This document shows positions 1-8,400 of a DNA stretch of 64,000 bases, piece by piece. The notes below the pieces were generated by a model. The model worked only from the letters and a program-made list of their open reading frames with translations. It made no database searches and was not told the DNA's origin. Source of the DNA: Mycolicibacterium sp. HK-90. GTDB taxonomy: Bacteria > Actinomycetota > Actinomycetes > Mycobacteriales > Mycobacteriaceae. The number at the start of each line of letters is the position of its first letter. Positions within the stretch are counted from its first letter, which is position 1. Both the position numbers and the translations under genes were made by a program. The stretch lies in NCBI RefSeq assembly GCF_030486405.1, contig NZ_CP129613.1:4402001-4466000 (forward strand). Reading direction: 5' to 3'.

Positions 1-322
1 GCCCGTCGGCGCTGAACTTCCCGGCGACGTTGGCGCCCTCTTCGTTGATCATGGTGACGCCGCCGAGCACACCGTTCTCCGCGCTGACGGTGACAGGCGC
101 GTCGACTGTCACGCCGACCGCGCCATCGGTCACCGAGGCGTTGACCCTGGGCACCAGCAAGTCACCGTAGGGCGTCCCCTTGTCGGCGATCACCGGCGGC
201 GGGCCCTGTGGTTCGTCGCCTCCACATGCCGTCAGCCCCAGCATCATTGCCGGCACCATGGCAACGACCGCCCACCGGAAGACTTCCCGATACGGACGGG
301 TCACGGTCTGGACCTGCCCCAT
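1..322 (-). CDS. L,D-transpeptidase lipoprotein (LppS/LdtB type), N-terminal part
   Basis: This is the first 107 residues of an exported lipoprotein; the rest lies beyond the left edge. The ATG at 322 is followed by a basic n-region (residues 1-16), a hydrophobic stretch and a lipobox LTAC with the acylated cysteine at residue 33. After a proline-rich linker (QGPPPVIADKG) comes a beta-rich segment (VNASVTDGAVGVTVDAPVTV) like the first bacterial Ig-like domain of mycobacterial LdtMt2. In M. tuberculosis Rv2518c (lppS) sits at this place beside Rv2520c-bcp-Rv2522c-acpS-fas, and the same neighbours follow here. The family makes 3-3 peptidoglycan cross-links outside the membrane. The catalytic YkuD domain is not in the window, so the assignment rests on the lipobox, the Ig-like start and synteny. 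Confidence 0.8.
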   Translation of the reverse strand, partial: MGQVQTVTRPYREVFRWAVVAMVPAMMLGLTACGGDEPQGPPPVIADKGTPYGDLLVPRVNASVTDGAVGVTVDAPVTVSAENGVLGGVTMINEEGANVAGKFSADG

Positions 323-469
323 AGTTCGTCCCACCCCTCGCACGGTCGATAGCAAATTCTTGGCAATAGTCTAAGGGCTAGGGGGGACACCGGTGCGACC
401 TGAGCCGCTTCACGCCTCCCACCAGCGGATTTCACGGTTGACTGAAAGTCCTGTTATTGTCTCTCACGC

Positions 470-545
<76 letters not shown>

Positions 546-548
546 ACC

Positions 549-574
549 AAAAACCCTGCCTCGGCAGGGTTTTT
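549..574 (+). terminator. Intrinsic terminator of tRNA-Lys
   Basis: A stem AAAACCCTGCC / GGCAGGGTTTT with a two-base loop (TC) is followed by a run of T. It starts four bases after the tRNA CCA, which makes it a textbook rho-independent terminator. Confidence 0.9.
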
Positions 575-609
575 GCGTTTCTGCGTTTGAGTATTACGAC
601 GACACGCAT

Positions 610-792
610 CTATCTGGCGCGATACCTCTCGGCGAGTCTGTCGTCGACGCTGGGTTCGGCCTCTTCCAACAGCATCTCCACCGCACCGGCCAGATGCGCG
701 GCCGCATAGCCGTGATCCCGGTACTGCTCGCTCTTGAAGCGATCGAGTTCCCGGCGTAGATCGCCGAGGGTTTCATCGCTCACGTGGGCCAT
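610..792 (-). CDS. Small conserved-looking hypothetical protein (60 aa)
   Basis: I do not recognise a family. The start is the ATG at 792 (MAHVSDETLGDL), preceded at seven bases by a clean GGAGG. An in-frame GTG lies further upstream but has no better ribosome site. The product is acidic and charged, probably all helical (LGDLRRELDRFKSEQYRDHG, then a second amphipathic helix AAHLAGAVEMLLEEAEPS), with no membrane segment or signal peptide. It converges on the tRNA-Lys terminator. The good ribosome site and normal high-GC codon use make it likely to be real; a role cannot be inferred. Confidence 0.6.
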   Translation of the reverse strand: MAHVSDETLGDLRRELDRFKSEQYRDHGYAAAHLAGAVEMLLEEAEPSVDDRLAERYRAR

Positions 793-1828
793 ATGGCTAC
801 CTCCAGTCGGTGTGACCACGACTCACATCGCCACACGGAGGTTCGACATGAGCCATCGGGTGTTGTCAGCGAATCCGGACGGCGATTCCGTCGGGATCGG
901 CTGCACCGGCGGAAGCACATGCAGCAATCCTGGCAAACGGCGAAATTATTAGCTGCAACGCTATACCCCCTTGTCACACGATCGTCCCGTGTTGCGGCCG
1001 GGCTCGAGATCCAGGTCCGGCTCCCCGATCCTGACCTGAGGACGACCTTAGCTGGACACCTATCCGCTAGCAACCGGTTCCACGAGAAAGGGCCGTTCCC
1101 GCCCTGGTATGCAGCAGATTTCGGCTACCACGCCGGTTCGGGAGCGCGTTGCACAGAGCACCTCGACATATCAGGCAAACCCGCGTTTGCCAATCGTTTG
1201 CTCCACCAAATCGAGGGCGACGGACGGGCCGGGCCGCACATGTAGACACTCCCCCAGCAAACAATTTCGACCGTAGGAACCAGTTCCTGGCGACCGGCGC
1301 CGGTCGGCCGCACGGACCAACGTGACGTAGAGCAACTTTGCGGTGATCGGTCGCAAACCCACGACGACGGCCACAGTCGATACGCCCAGATAATGTGCTG
1401 GCAATCGACACGTAACACAGCTGTCGACTGCCCACAGTATTTCTTGACGTCTACGTAAGTTACTGCTTAGAATTTCGTTCCAGCGCTTCCGCTGGTCAGG
1501 CACCAGAACCTGTGTTAACCTCAAGTTAGCTGATTAATTGCAGATCGGCACCACATGGCGATTACGCCAAGATGAGAGGTGTTAGCTGATGGCTTCCGCA
1601 GGGGGCGTCGAACCCACGGCTGCATCGATCTCGGCTTTTGTTGCTGCAAATCGGCCTGTCATGGTGCACACCTGCAACCGGCTCGGCCGTGTCGCCAATC
1701 CTCCGAGTTTCTCGTTGACGGACTGGCTTCTGTTTCGCCGCCGCTGAGCGGCGTATTGGCTGGGCCGCTCAGCGCCGTGTTGACGGCGCGCTGAGCGGCG
1801 TATCAAGCCCGCATCGCTGCGCGGCGCG
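793..1828. other. Gene-poor intergenic stretch of about 1 kb
   Basis: No reading frame here has both a ribosome site and plausible coding bias. The GC content looks lower than in the flanks. It holds a 16-bp perfect palindrome (1291-1306, CGACCGGCGCCGGTCG), a small hairpin CCAGCG-CTTC-CGCTGG near 1480 and a repeat cluster at 1742-1803. M. tuberculosis has the PE26 gene (Rv2519) between lppS and Rv2520c. A 52-codon frame from 1589 (MASAGGVEPTAASIS) lies at this position but is too weak to call a PE remnant. Confidence 0.5.
1742..1803. repeat. Repeat cluster: two direct and one inverted copy of GCCGCTGAGCGGC-like element
   Basis: CGCTGAGCGGCGTAT occurs at 1742-1756 and again at 1789-1803. Between them, at about 1763-1776, lies the inverted version GCCGCTCAGCGCC. 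Each copy is itself nearly palindromic, so several alternative hairpins can form. It lies just downstream of the DUF3618 gene (minus strand) and may act as its terminator. Confidence 0.55.
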
Positions 1829-2056
1829 TCAGTGGCGCTTGATCCGCCGGATGACGACGACCACGACCAGCACGCCAGCACCGGCCAATGAGGCCGTCAC
1901 CGCAGGCTTTTTCACGAAACTGATCACCGCTGACCTGAAATCGTCGGCAAGCCGCTGCGGGTTGGCCCGCTCGGCCAGGGAGTCGACAGTCAAGGCCAGT
2001 TGATCGCGAGCCTGATCGATGTCCCGCTTGATGCTCTCCGGGTCCCGGTTCGCCAC
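1829..2056 (-). CDS. DUF3618 family small membrane protein (Rv2520c-like)
   Basis: This 75-residue protein starts at the GTG at 2056, which has a strong GGAGGAG seven bases upstream; the resulting length equals my recollection of Rv2520c. The N-terminal helix (RDPESIKRDIDQARDQLALTVDSLAERANP) is the characteristic DUF3618 segment. Residues about 48-70 form one membrane helix (AVTASLAGAGVLVVVVVIRRI) with a basic C-terminal tail. The family is of unknown function and widespread in Actinobacteria. It is divergent from bcp; the roughly 100 bp between them must hold both promoters. Confidence 0.85.
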   Translation of the reverse strand: MANRDPESIKRDIDQARDQLALTVDSLAERANPQRLADDFRSAVISFVKKPAVTASLAGAGVLVVVVVIRRIKRH

Positions 2057-2161
2057 TGTTTGCTCCTCCAAGCCGCTCCGTGTCGTGCTGCCCTGCCGCA
2101 CTACCCTAGATCAGCCGGCTCCGTGACGACGGAACCGGTCGACAAGAAGGGATACCCGCGC

Positions 2162-2635
2162 ATGCCGCCAACCCCGCGCCTCGAGGTGGGAGACACCGCC
2201 CCGGCTTTCAGCCTGCCCGACGCCGACGGCAACGTCGTCAAGCTCTCCGACTACAAGGGCCGCAAGGTCGTCGTCTACTTCTACCCGGCCGCATCGACGC
2301 CCGGATGCACCAAGCAGGCGTGCGATTTCCGAGACAGCCTCGCCGAACTCAACGACGCCGGACTCGACGTCGTCGGCATCTCCCCCGACAAGCCGGAGAA
2401 GCTGGCCAAGTTCCGGGACAAGGAGGCGCTGACCTTCCCGTTGCTGTCCGACCCGGACCGCAAGGTGTTGACGGCCTGGGGCGCGTTCGGCGAAAAGACC
2501 ATGTACGGCAAGACCGTTCAGGGCGTCATCCGCTCGACGTTTCTCGTCGACGAGAAGGGCAAGATCGCCGTCGCGCAGTACAACGTGCGGGCCACCGGCC
2601 ACGTCGCCAAGCTGCGCCGCGACCTGTCGGTCTGA
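2162..2635 (+). CDS. bcp: Thioredoxin-dependent peroxiredoxin, Bcp/PrxQ type
   Basis: This 157-residue cytoplasmic peroxidase reduces hydrogen peroxide and alkyl hydroperoxides with thioredoxin. It has the AhpC/TSA thioredoxin fold, with GDTAPAFSLPDADG at the start and the active-site block YFYPAASTPGCTKQACDF. Cys49 is the peroxidatic cysteine and Cys54 the resolving cysteine, the five-residue spacing of PrxQ alpha-type enzymes. The ATG at 2162 has AGAAGGG nine bases upstream; an in-frame GTG at 2123 is a less likely start. It converges closely (12 bp) on the antiporter gene. Confidence 0.95.
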   Translation: MPPTPRLEVGDTAPAFSLPDADGNVVKLSDYKGRKVVVYFYPAASTPGCTKQACDFRDSLAELNDAGLDVVGISPDKPEKLAKFRDKEALTFPLLSDPDRKVLTAWGAFGEKTMYGKTVQGVIRSTFLVDEKGKIAVAQYNVRATGHVAKLRRDLSV

Positions 2636-2647
2636 CACCGCGCCCGG

Positions 2648-3631
2648 TCAGGGCTGGGTGGTCAGCAGGAAAGCCAGGTAGCCGAGGTAGGCCGCGACCA
2701 TCGCGGCCCCCTCGGCGCGGTGCACGCGTCGGCCCGAGATGAAGACCGGTATGCAGACCAGTCCGGCGGCGACCATCAGCGGGATGTCGATCCACACCAG
2801 GTTCTGTGACAGGGCCAGGCCGTCGGCCGGCACCAGGCACGTGATGCCCAGGATCAACAGGATGTTGTAAACGCTGCTGCCGAGCAGGTTGCCCACCGCG
2901 ATGTCGCGCTCTCCGCGCACAGTGGAGACGATCGTCGTCACCAACTCCGGCGCCGAGGTTCCGATCGCCACGATCGTGAGGCCGATGAGGGCATCAGACA
3001 CACCGAACCCACGCGCGATTCCGACGGCCCCGTCGACGAGCCATTCGGCTCCCACGATGACGACGGCGATCCCGACCACCGTCATCGCGATATGCCGAAA
3101 TACGCCTTTCCCAACGTGTTTCGGCTCCTCGTCGGGCAGCCCCGCATACGCCTGGACGTACTCAGCCTTCACCTCCCGGCTCTCGCGGCGCGACATGAGG
3201 ATCAGCACCACGGTGTAGACGATGGCGCCGCAGACCAGGATCACCCCGTCGGCCCGCGACAGCACCCCGTTGAGCGCCAGCACCCACAGCAGCACCGCCG
3301 CCCCTGCCATCACCGGCAGATCGAACCGCAGCGTCCGCTGCTTGATCGCCAGCGGACGGATCAGTGCGCTCAGCCCGAGGATGAACAGGATGTTGACCAC
3401 GTTGGTGCCGGCGATGTTGCCGACAGCCAGTTCACCGCTTCCCTCGTTGGCCGCGGTGACGCCGACGGCGAGCTCGGGAAGGCTGGTGCCGATCGACACC
3501 ACCGTCAGGCCGATCAGTATCGGGCTGATCCCGAGCCGGGAGGCCACCTGTGCGCCGCCGCGGACCATCACCTCGGCTCCGATCGCCAGAGCGATCAGAC
3601 CGACGACGAACCAGCCGACGCTGCCGGCCAT
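2648..3631 (-). CDS. Ca2+/cation antiporter (CaCA superfamily, YrbG-like)
   Basis: This 327-residue integral membrane protein has about ten hydrophobic helices in two homologous halves. Each half carries the alpha-repeat signature: GTSLPEL at residues 48-54 and GTSAPEL at 224-230. The acidic residues in these repeats bind Ca2+ in the family, and the acidic-basic loop around residues 146-175 is the usual cytoplasmic connector. It probably exchanges Ca2+ for Na+ or H+ across the cytoplasmic membrane. It ends 12 bp from bcp and its ATG lies six bases downstream of the peptidase stop, so both minus-strand genes are probably cotranscribed. Confidence 0.92.
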   Translation of the reverse strand: MAGSVGWFVVGLIALAIGAEVMVRGGAQVASRLGISPILIGLTVVSIGTSLPELAVGVTAANEGSGELAVGNIAGTNVVNILFILGLSALIRPLAIKQRTLRFDLPVMAGAAVLLWVLALNGVLSRADGVILVCGAIVYTVVLILMSRRESREVKAEYVQAYAGLPDEEPKHVGKGVFRHIAMTVVGIAVVIVGAEWLVDGAVGIARGFGVSDALIGLTIVAIGTSAPELVTTIVSTVRGERDIAVGNLLGSSVYNILLILGITCLVPADGLALSQNLVWIDIPLMVAAGLVCIPVFISGRRVHRAEGAAMVAAYLGYLAFLLTTQP

Positions 3632-3637
3632 CTCGGC

Positions 3638-4966
3638 CTAGCGGCCGAGCGCGTCGAGCAGCAACGCCTCGGCCGTCGCTGCTTTCTCCAGCACCCCGAG
3701 GTGCAGACTCTCGTTCACGCTGTGCGCCTGGGTGCCCGGGTCCTCGACTCCGGTGACCAGGATCGTCGCTTCCGGGAATGCCGTTGCGAATTCGGCGATG
3801 AACGGGATGGATCCGCCCATGCCCATGTCCACCGGATCGGTTCCCCATGCGGTGCGGAACGCCGAACGGGCCGCGTCGTACACCGGACCGGAAGCGTCGA
3901 TCGCATACGGCTGGCCGACGTCGCCCGGTGTCACCGTGACCTGGGCACCCCATGGAACGTGCGTTTCGAGGTGGCGGGTCAGCGCGGCCAGGTGCGCGTG
4001 GGCGTCGCCGCCGGGAGCGACGCGCATGCTGATTTTGGCGCGGGCGCGTGGGATGAGTGTGTTCGACGACTTGTCGATGGATGTGGTGTCGATCCCGATG
4101 ACCGTGATCGCGGGCTTGGCCCACATGCGCTGCACCACTGAACCGGAACCGATCTCGGCGACTCCGTCCAGAAGCCCGGACTCGTCACGGACCCAGCCGG
4201 CGCCGCGGTCGACGTCGGCCGCCGTGGCCTCGTGCAGACCGGCGACGGCGACGTTGCCGTCGTCGTCGTGCAGGCCGGCCAACAGTCGAACCAGCACGCT
4301 CAACGCGTCCGGCACCACTCCGCCCCACAGACCCGAGTGCAGACCGTGGTCCAGGGTGGCCACCTCGACCACGCAGTCGGCCAGGCCGCGCAGCGTCACG
4401 GTCAGTGCCGGGATCTCGCTGCTCCAGTTGTCGGAGTCGGCGATCACGATGACGTCGGCGGCCAGCGCCTCTTTGTGCGCAGCCAGCAGTGCCCCGAGTG
4501 ACGGCGAGCCGGACTCCTCCTCGCCCTCGACGAACACGGTGACGCCGACCGGTGGCTTCCCGTCGAAGGCCCGGATCGCCGCCAGATGCGTTGCGATACC
4601 GGCCTTGTCGTCAGCGGTGCCCCGACCATAGAGCCGACCGTCGCGTTCCGTCGGCTCGAACGGCGCGGAATCCCATTGGGCCGGATCCCCTTCCGGCTGC
4701 ACGTCGTGGTGGGCGTAGAGCAGTACCGTCGGCGCACCCGCGGGCGGCGGGTAGTGCGCGATGACGGCCGGGGCGCCGCCCTCGCTGACGATCCGGACCT
4801 CGGGAAAACCCGCTTCCGACAACAGCTTTGCGACGGCCTCGGCGCTGCGGTGCACTTCATCGCGCCGGGCCGGGTCGGCCCATACCGATTGGATGCGGAC
4901 CAGATCCTCGAGATCGGCCCGCACCGACGGCAACACCTGCTGCACCCGCGCCACGACATCACTCAT
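3638..4966 (-). CDS. M20 family metallopeptidase/dipeptidase (Rv2522c-like)
   Basis: This 442-residue cytosolic zinc peptidase has the M20 metal motif YAHHDVQPEGD near residue 86, the bridging-aspartate region RGTADDKAG, and the general base and ligand pair EGEEESGSPSL. A dimerisation (lid) domain with DHGLHSGLWGG follows. I chose the ATG at 4966 (MSDVVARVQQ). The frame is open to 5047, but the upstream residues (HRHAAFSGILRS) are not family-like and overlap a hairpin element. It sits between the antiporter and acpS as in M. tuberculosis. The substrate (dipeptide or N-acyl amino acid) is unknown. Confidence 0.92.
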   Translation of the reverse strand: MSDVVARVQQVLPSVRADLEDLVRIQSVWADPARRDEVHRSAEAVAKLLSEAGFPEVRIVSEGGAPAVIAHYPPPAGAPTVLLYAHHDVQPEGDPAQWDSAPFEPTERDGRLYGRGTADDKAGIATHLAAIRAFDGKPPVGVTVFVEGEEESGSPSLGALLAAHKEALAADVIVIADSDNWSSEIPALTVTLRGLADCVVEVATLDHGLHSGLWGGVVPDALSVLVRLLAGLHDDDGNVAVAGLHEATAADVDRGAGWVRDESGLLDGVAEIGSGSVVQRMWAKPAITVIGIDTTSIDKSSNTLIPRARAKISMRVAPGGDAHAHLAALTRHLETHVPWGAQVTVTPGDVGQPYAIDASGPVYDAARSAFRTAWGTDPVDMGMGGSIPFIAEFATAFPEATILVTGVEDPGTQAHSVNESLHLGVLEKAATAEALLLDALGR

Positions 4967-4993
4967 GGTGACGAGCGTAGTAGGTTCCTCCCC

Positions 4994-5061
4994 CACCGCG
5001 AGCGACCGCAAAATGCCAGAAAATGCGGCGTGTCGGTGTACAGACACGGTCGCTCGCGGTG
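4994..5061. repeat. Perfect 15-bp inverted repeat hairpin between M20 peptidase and acpS
   Basis: CACCGCGAGCGACCG (4994-5008) is exactly complementary to CGGTCGCTCGCGGTG (5047-5061), with a 38-base spacer containing AAAATGCC...GCGGCGTGTCGG. It lies just downstream of acpS on the minus strand and is a good candidate for the transcription end of fas-acpS. Structurally similar intergenic elements occur at 49574-49642 and 51935-51974. Confidence 0.7.
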
Positions 5062-5068
5062 CAGGGGG

Positions 5069-5461
5069 TTAGGGCTCCTCGATGATGGCCACGGCGGCGG
5101 CGGTGTCGGCCTCATGGGTGAGGGAGACGTGAATGGTCACGCTCTCCAGGTGCTTCGCGATCTCACCCGACAGCCGCACCTTGGGCCGGCCCCACATGTC
5201 GGTGACCACCTCGATGTCGCGGTGGATCCCTTCCGGCAGGGCCGGGCGCTTGGAGAACCGTGAACTCGACCAGGCCTTGATCACGGCTTCCTTGGCCGCC
5301 CACCGAGCCGCCAGGTGCCGGGCCGCCGACGAACTCTTGTCCGCGGCGTCCCGGCGCTCACCTGGCGTGAACGTCTCGGCGAATACCGTTCCCGGCCGGT
5401 CTACCTGCTCGGCGAAGTCAGGTATGGAAACCAGATCGATGCCTACTCCCACAATCGCCAT
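5069..5461 (-). CDS. acpS: Holo-[acyl-carrier-protein] synthase
   Basis: This 130-residue enzyme transfers 4'-phosphopantetheine from CoA to the serine of an acyl carrier protein. The family motifs are clear: GVGIDL near the N-terminus with Asp9 as Mg2+ ligand, and the helix RHLAARWAAKEAVIKAW with Glu58. It lies 35 bp downstream of fas on the same strand. The FAS protein here has no C-terminal phosphopantetheinyl transferase domain, unlike fungal FAS, so this gene supplies that activity for the neighbouring ACP domain. The pair is a conserved mycobacterial operon. Confidence 0.97.
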   Translation of the reverse strand: MAIVGVGIDLVSIPDFAEQVDRPGTVFAETFTPGERRDAADKSSSAARHLAARWAAKEAVIKAWSSSRFSKRPALPEGIHRDIEVVTDMWGRPKVRLSGEIAKHLESVTIHVSLTHEADTAAAVAIIEEP

Positions 5462-5496
5462 GGAAGCGAACCTAGCTCACCCCTCCGTGCACCAAC

Positions 5497-8400
5497 TCAC
5501 CGCACATAGAGATCGTCCTCGCCGAGCCGGGCGTCCGCGTTCAGCAACATCGCCGCCTCCTGACGCTTCTCCGGCACGTCGTGGTCGAACCGGCGGTCGG
5601 CAGGCTTCTCGTACATCGGCCGCCCACCGGCGATCGCCCCGGCGAGGCGACGCTGACCGGCCAGCGTGCGCTGCTCGGCCCGCTTGCGGTACTCGTCGCG
5701 CTCGGCCGGATCCAGCGCCGCGATGAACGCCTCCGGGTGCACGAGGGCAACCAGGCCCGACACGTGACCGAACCCGAGGCTGGTGACCAGACCGGCCTTG
5801 AGCGGGAACTTGCCGCGCAGGTCGAGGGCCTCGCGCACCCAGACGAAGTGACCGGAGGTGGCCAGCTCGTCGTCGACGCAGTCCAGGCTGCGGTTCGGCG
5901 GGATGACGCCGTCGCGCAGGATCTGGCACAGACCCATCATCTGGAACACCGCCGCGCCGCCCTTGGCGTGACCGGTCAGCGTCTTCTGGCTGACGATGAA
6001 CAGCGGAGCACCCTCCGAGCGACCCATCGAGTCGGCCAGCCGCTCGTGCAGCTCGGTCTCGTTGGGATCGTTGGCCAGCGTCGAGGTGTCGTGCTTGGAG
6101 ATCACCGCGATGTCGTCGGCACCGACGCCCAGCTTGGCCAGCGAGCGGGCCAGCTGCGAATCCTTGCCGCCACGGCCGGCGCCCAGGGCACCGAGTCCCG
6201 GAGCCGGGATCGAGGTGTGCACACCGTCGGCGAAGCTCTGCGCGTAACCGACGACCGCCAGCACCGGCAGGCCCATCTTGGCGGCGAGGTCACCGCGGGC
6301 CAGCAGGATGGTGCCACCGCCCTGGGCTTCCAGGAAGCCGAGACGACGACGGTCGTTGGCGCGGGAGAACTTCGAGTCGCTGATGCCCTTGGCGCGCATC
6401 ATCTCGGTGTCGGCGGTGGCCGCCATGTCACCGAAGCCGATGATCGCTTCCAGCGTCAGATCGTCGAAGCCGCCGGCGATCACCAGATCGGCCTTGCCGA
6501 GGCGGATCTTGTCCACACCCTCCTCGACCGAGACCGCCGCGGTGGCGCACGCGCCGACCGGGTGGACCATCGCGCCGTAGCCGCCGACGTAGCTCTGCAT
6601 GACGTGTGCCGCAACAACGTTCGGCAGCACCTCCTGCAGGATGTCGTTCGGCTTGGCCCGGCCCAGCAGGTTGCCGTGGTACATGGTCTGCATCGAGGTC
6701 ATGCCGCCCATGCCGGTGCCCTGCGTGGAGGCCACCAGGCTCGGGTGCACCCAGCGCATCAGCTCGGTGGGAGTGAAGCCCGAGGACAGGAACGCGTCGA
6801 CCGTGGCCACGATGTTCCACAGCGCCACCCGGTCGATCGAGTTCGCCATGTCCGGGGTGATGCCCCACACCGTCGGGTCGAACCCGGTGGGGATCTGGGC
6901 GCCGACCGTGCGCGACAGCTTGGTCTTGCGCGGAACCCGAATCTCGGTGCCCGCCTTGCGGATCACCTCCCAGTCCGCCGAATCCGGGACCGGCCGGGCC
7001 ACCGTGTGCTCGGGATCGAAGGACACGAAGGCGCGGGCGTCGGCCTCGCTGGACACGACGAAGCTGAAGTCCTTGTCCAGGAACACACTGACCAGCAGCG
7101 GTGAGGCGTGATCGGGGTCGATCGCACCGTCATCGACGAACTCGCGGATACCGCAGCGCTCCACCACGGCGTCGTGGTAACGCTCCACGATCTCCGATTC
7201 GGGCACCAGCTCACCGGTTTCGGCGTCGTACCAGCCGGCCTTGGGATCGTCTTCCCACTTGACCAGACCGGTCGTCCAGGCCAGCTCCAGCACACCGGCC
7301 GCCGACAACTCGCCGGAGACCTCCATCTCGAAGCGGGTACGCGACGAGCCGTACGGCCCGAGCTCGGCACCACCGACGATGACCACCAGGTCGGCCGGGT
7401 CCACGTCGAGATCGGCCCACTCCGGCGCGGGCGCCGGGTTGTGGCCACGCGGCGGGGACGGCAGCGCGGGAATCGTGCCCTCGTCCTCGTCGTCCTCGGA
7501 AGCCGCAGAAGCCTTGGCCTCCATGTCCTCACGGGCCTTGGCAGCCAGCTCGGCCATGTCGATCTTGATGTCCCCCAGACCGCCGGTGAGGTCGGCCTTG
7601 ACCGGGGCGTTGGCCGCGGCCACCTTGGCTTCCACCGTGCACAGGTTCAGCAGCATCGCCGCCATCTCCGCGGTGCTGTAGGTGGTGACGCCGGCCTCCT
7701 CGACCGCACTGACGATGGCGTCGTTGTGCCCCATCAGTCCGGTGCCCTTGGTCCAGCCGATCAGCGCGTGCGCCAGGCTGACCCGCTCGGCCCACGAGGC
7801 TTCCGCGCTCCAGCGGTTCACCAATGCGTCGAGCGCGGACTTCGATTCGCCGTAGGCTCCGTCGCCACCGAACATGCCGCGGTTGGGCGAGCCCGGCAGC
7901 ACCACGTGCAGCCGCGAGGCGATGTCACGCTCGGCACCGATCGTCGACAGCCCACCGATGAGCCGCTGCACGGCCCACAGCAGCACCTTCATCTCCATCT
8001 CGGAGCGGGAACCCGCCTCCGACAGATCCCCGGCAACCCGCGGTGCGGCGAACGGGAACAGCAGCGTCGGGGTCTGCGCATCCTTCAGGTGGATCGATTG
8101 CGGCCCAAGGCTTTCGATCTGCTCGCTGCCGACCCACTCGACCAGCTTGTCGATGTCGGAATAGGACGCCATGTTGGCCGGGACCACCCACAGGGTGGCA
8201 CCGAAGCGGGCGTTCTCGCGGTAGAGCTCCTTGTAGAACGCCAACCGGTCGTCGTCCAGCCGCGAGGTGGTGGCGATGACGGTGGCGCCGCCGTCGAGCA
8301 GCTGCCCGACGACCGACGAGGCGATCGAGCCCTTCGACGCACCGGTCACCACGGCGACCTCGCTGGAATACCGACCGGCTCCGGGATTCTCGGCGCCGGC

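Noticed and set aside
784..1245. 153-codon frame downstream of the small minus-strand gene
   Set aside because: It overlaps the ribosome site and start of the better-supported 60-residue gene, shows no family resemblance and has unusual Cys/His-rich composition typical of noncoding sequence.
1171..1524. 117-codon minus-strand frame in the gene-poor gap
   Set aside because: No ribosome site, several overlapping alternatives in other frames, no recognisable domain.
1589..1747. 52-codon frame that might be a PE26 remnant
   Set aside because: Position fits Rv2519 by synteny, but the sequence lacks the PE N-terminal pattern, so no assignment was made.
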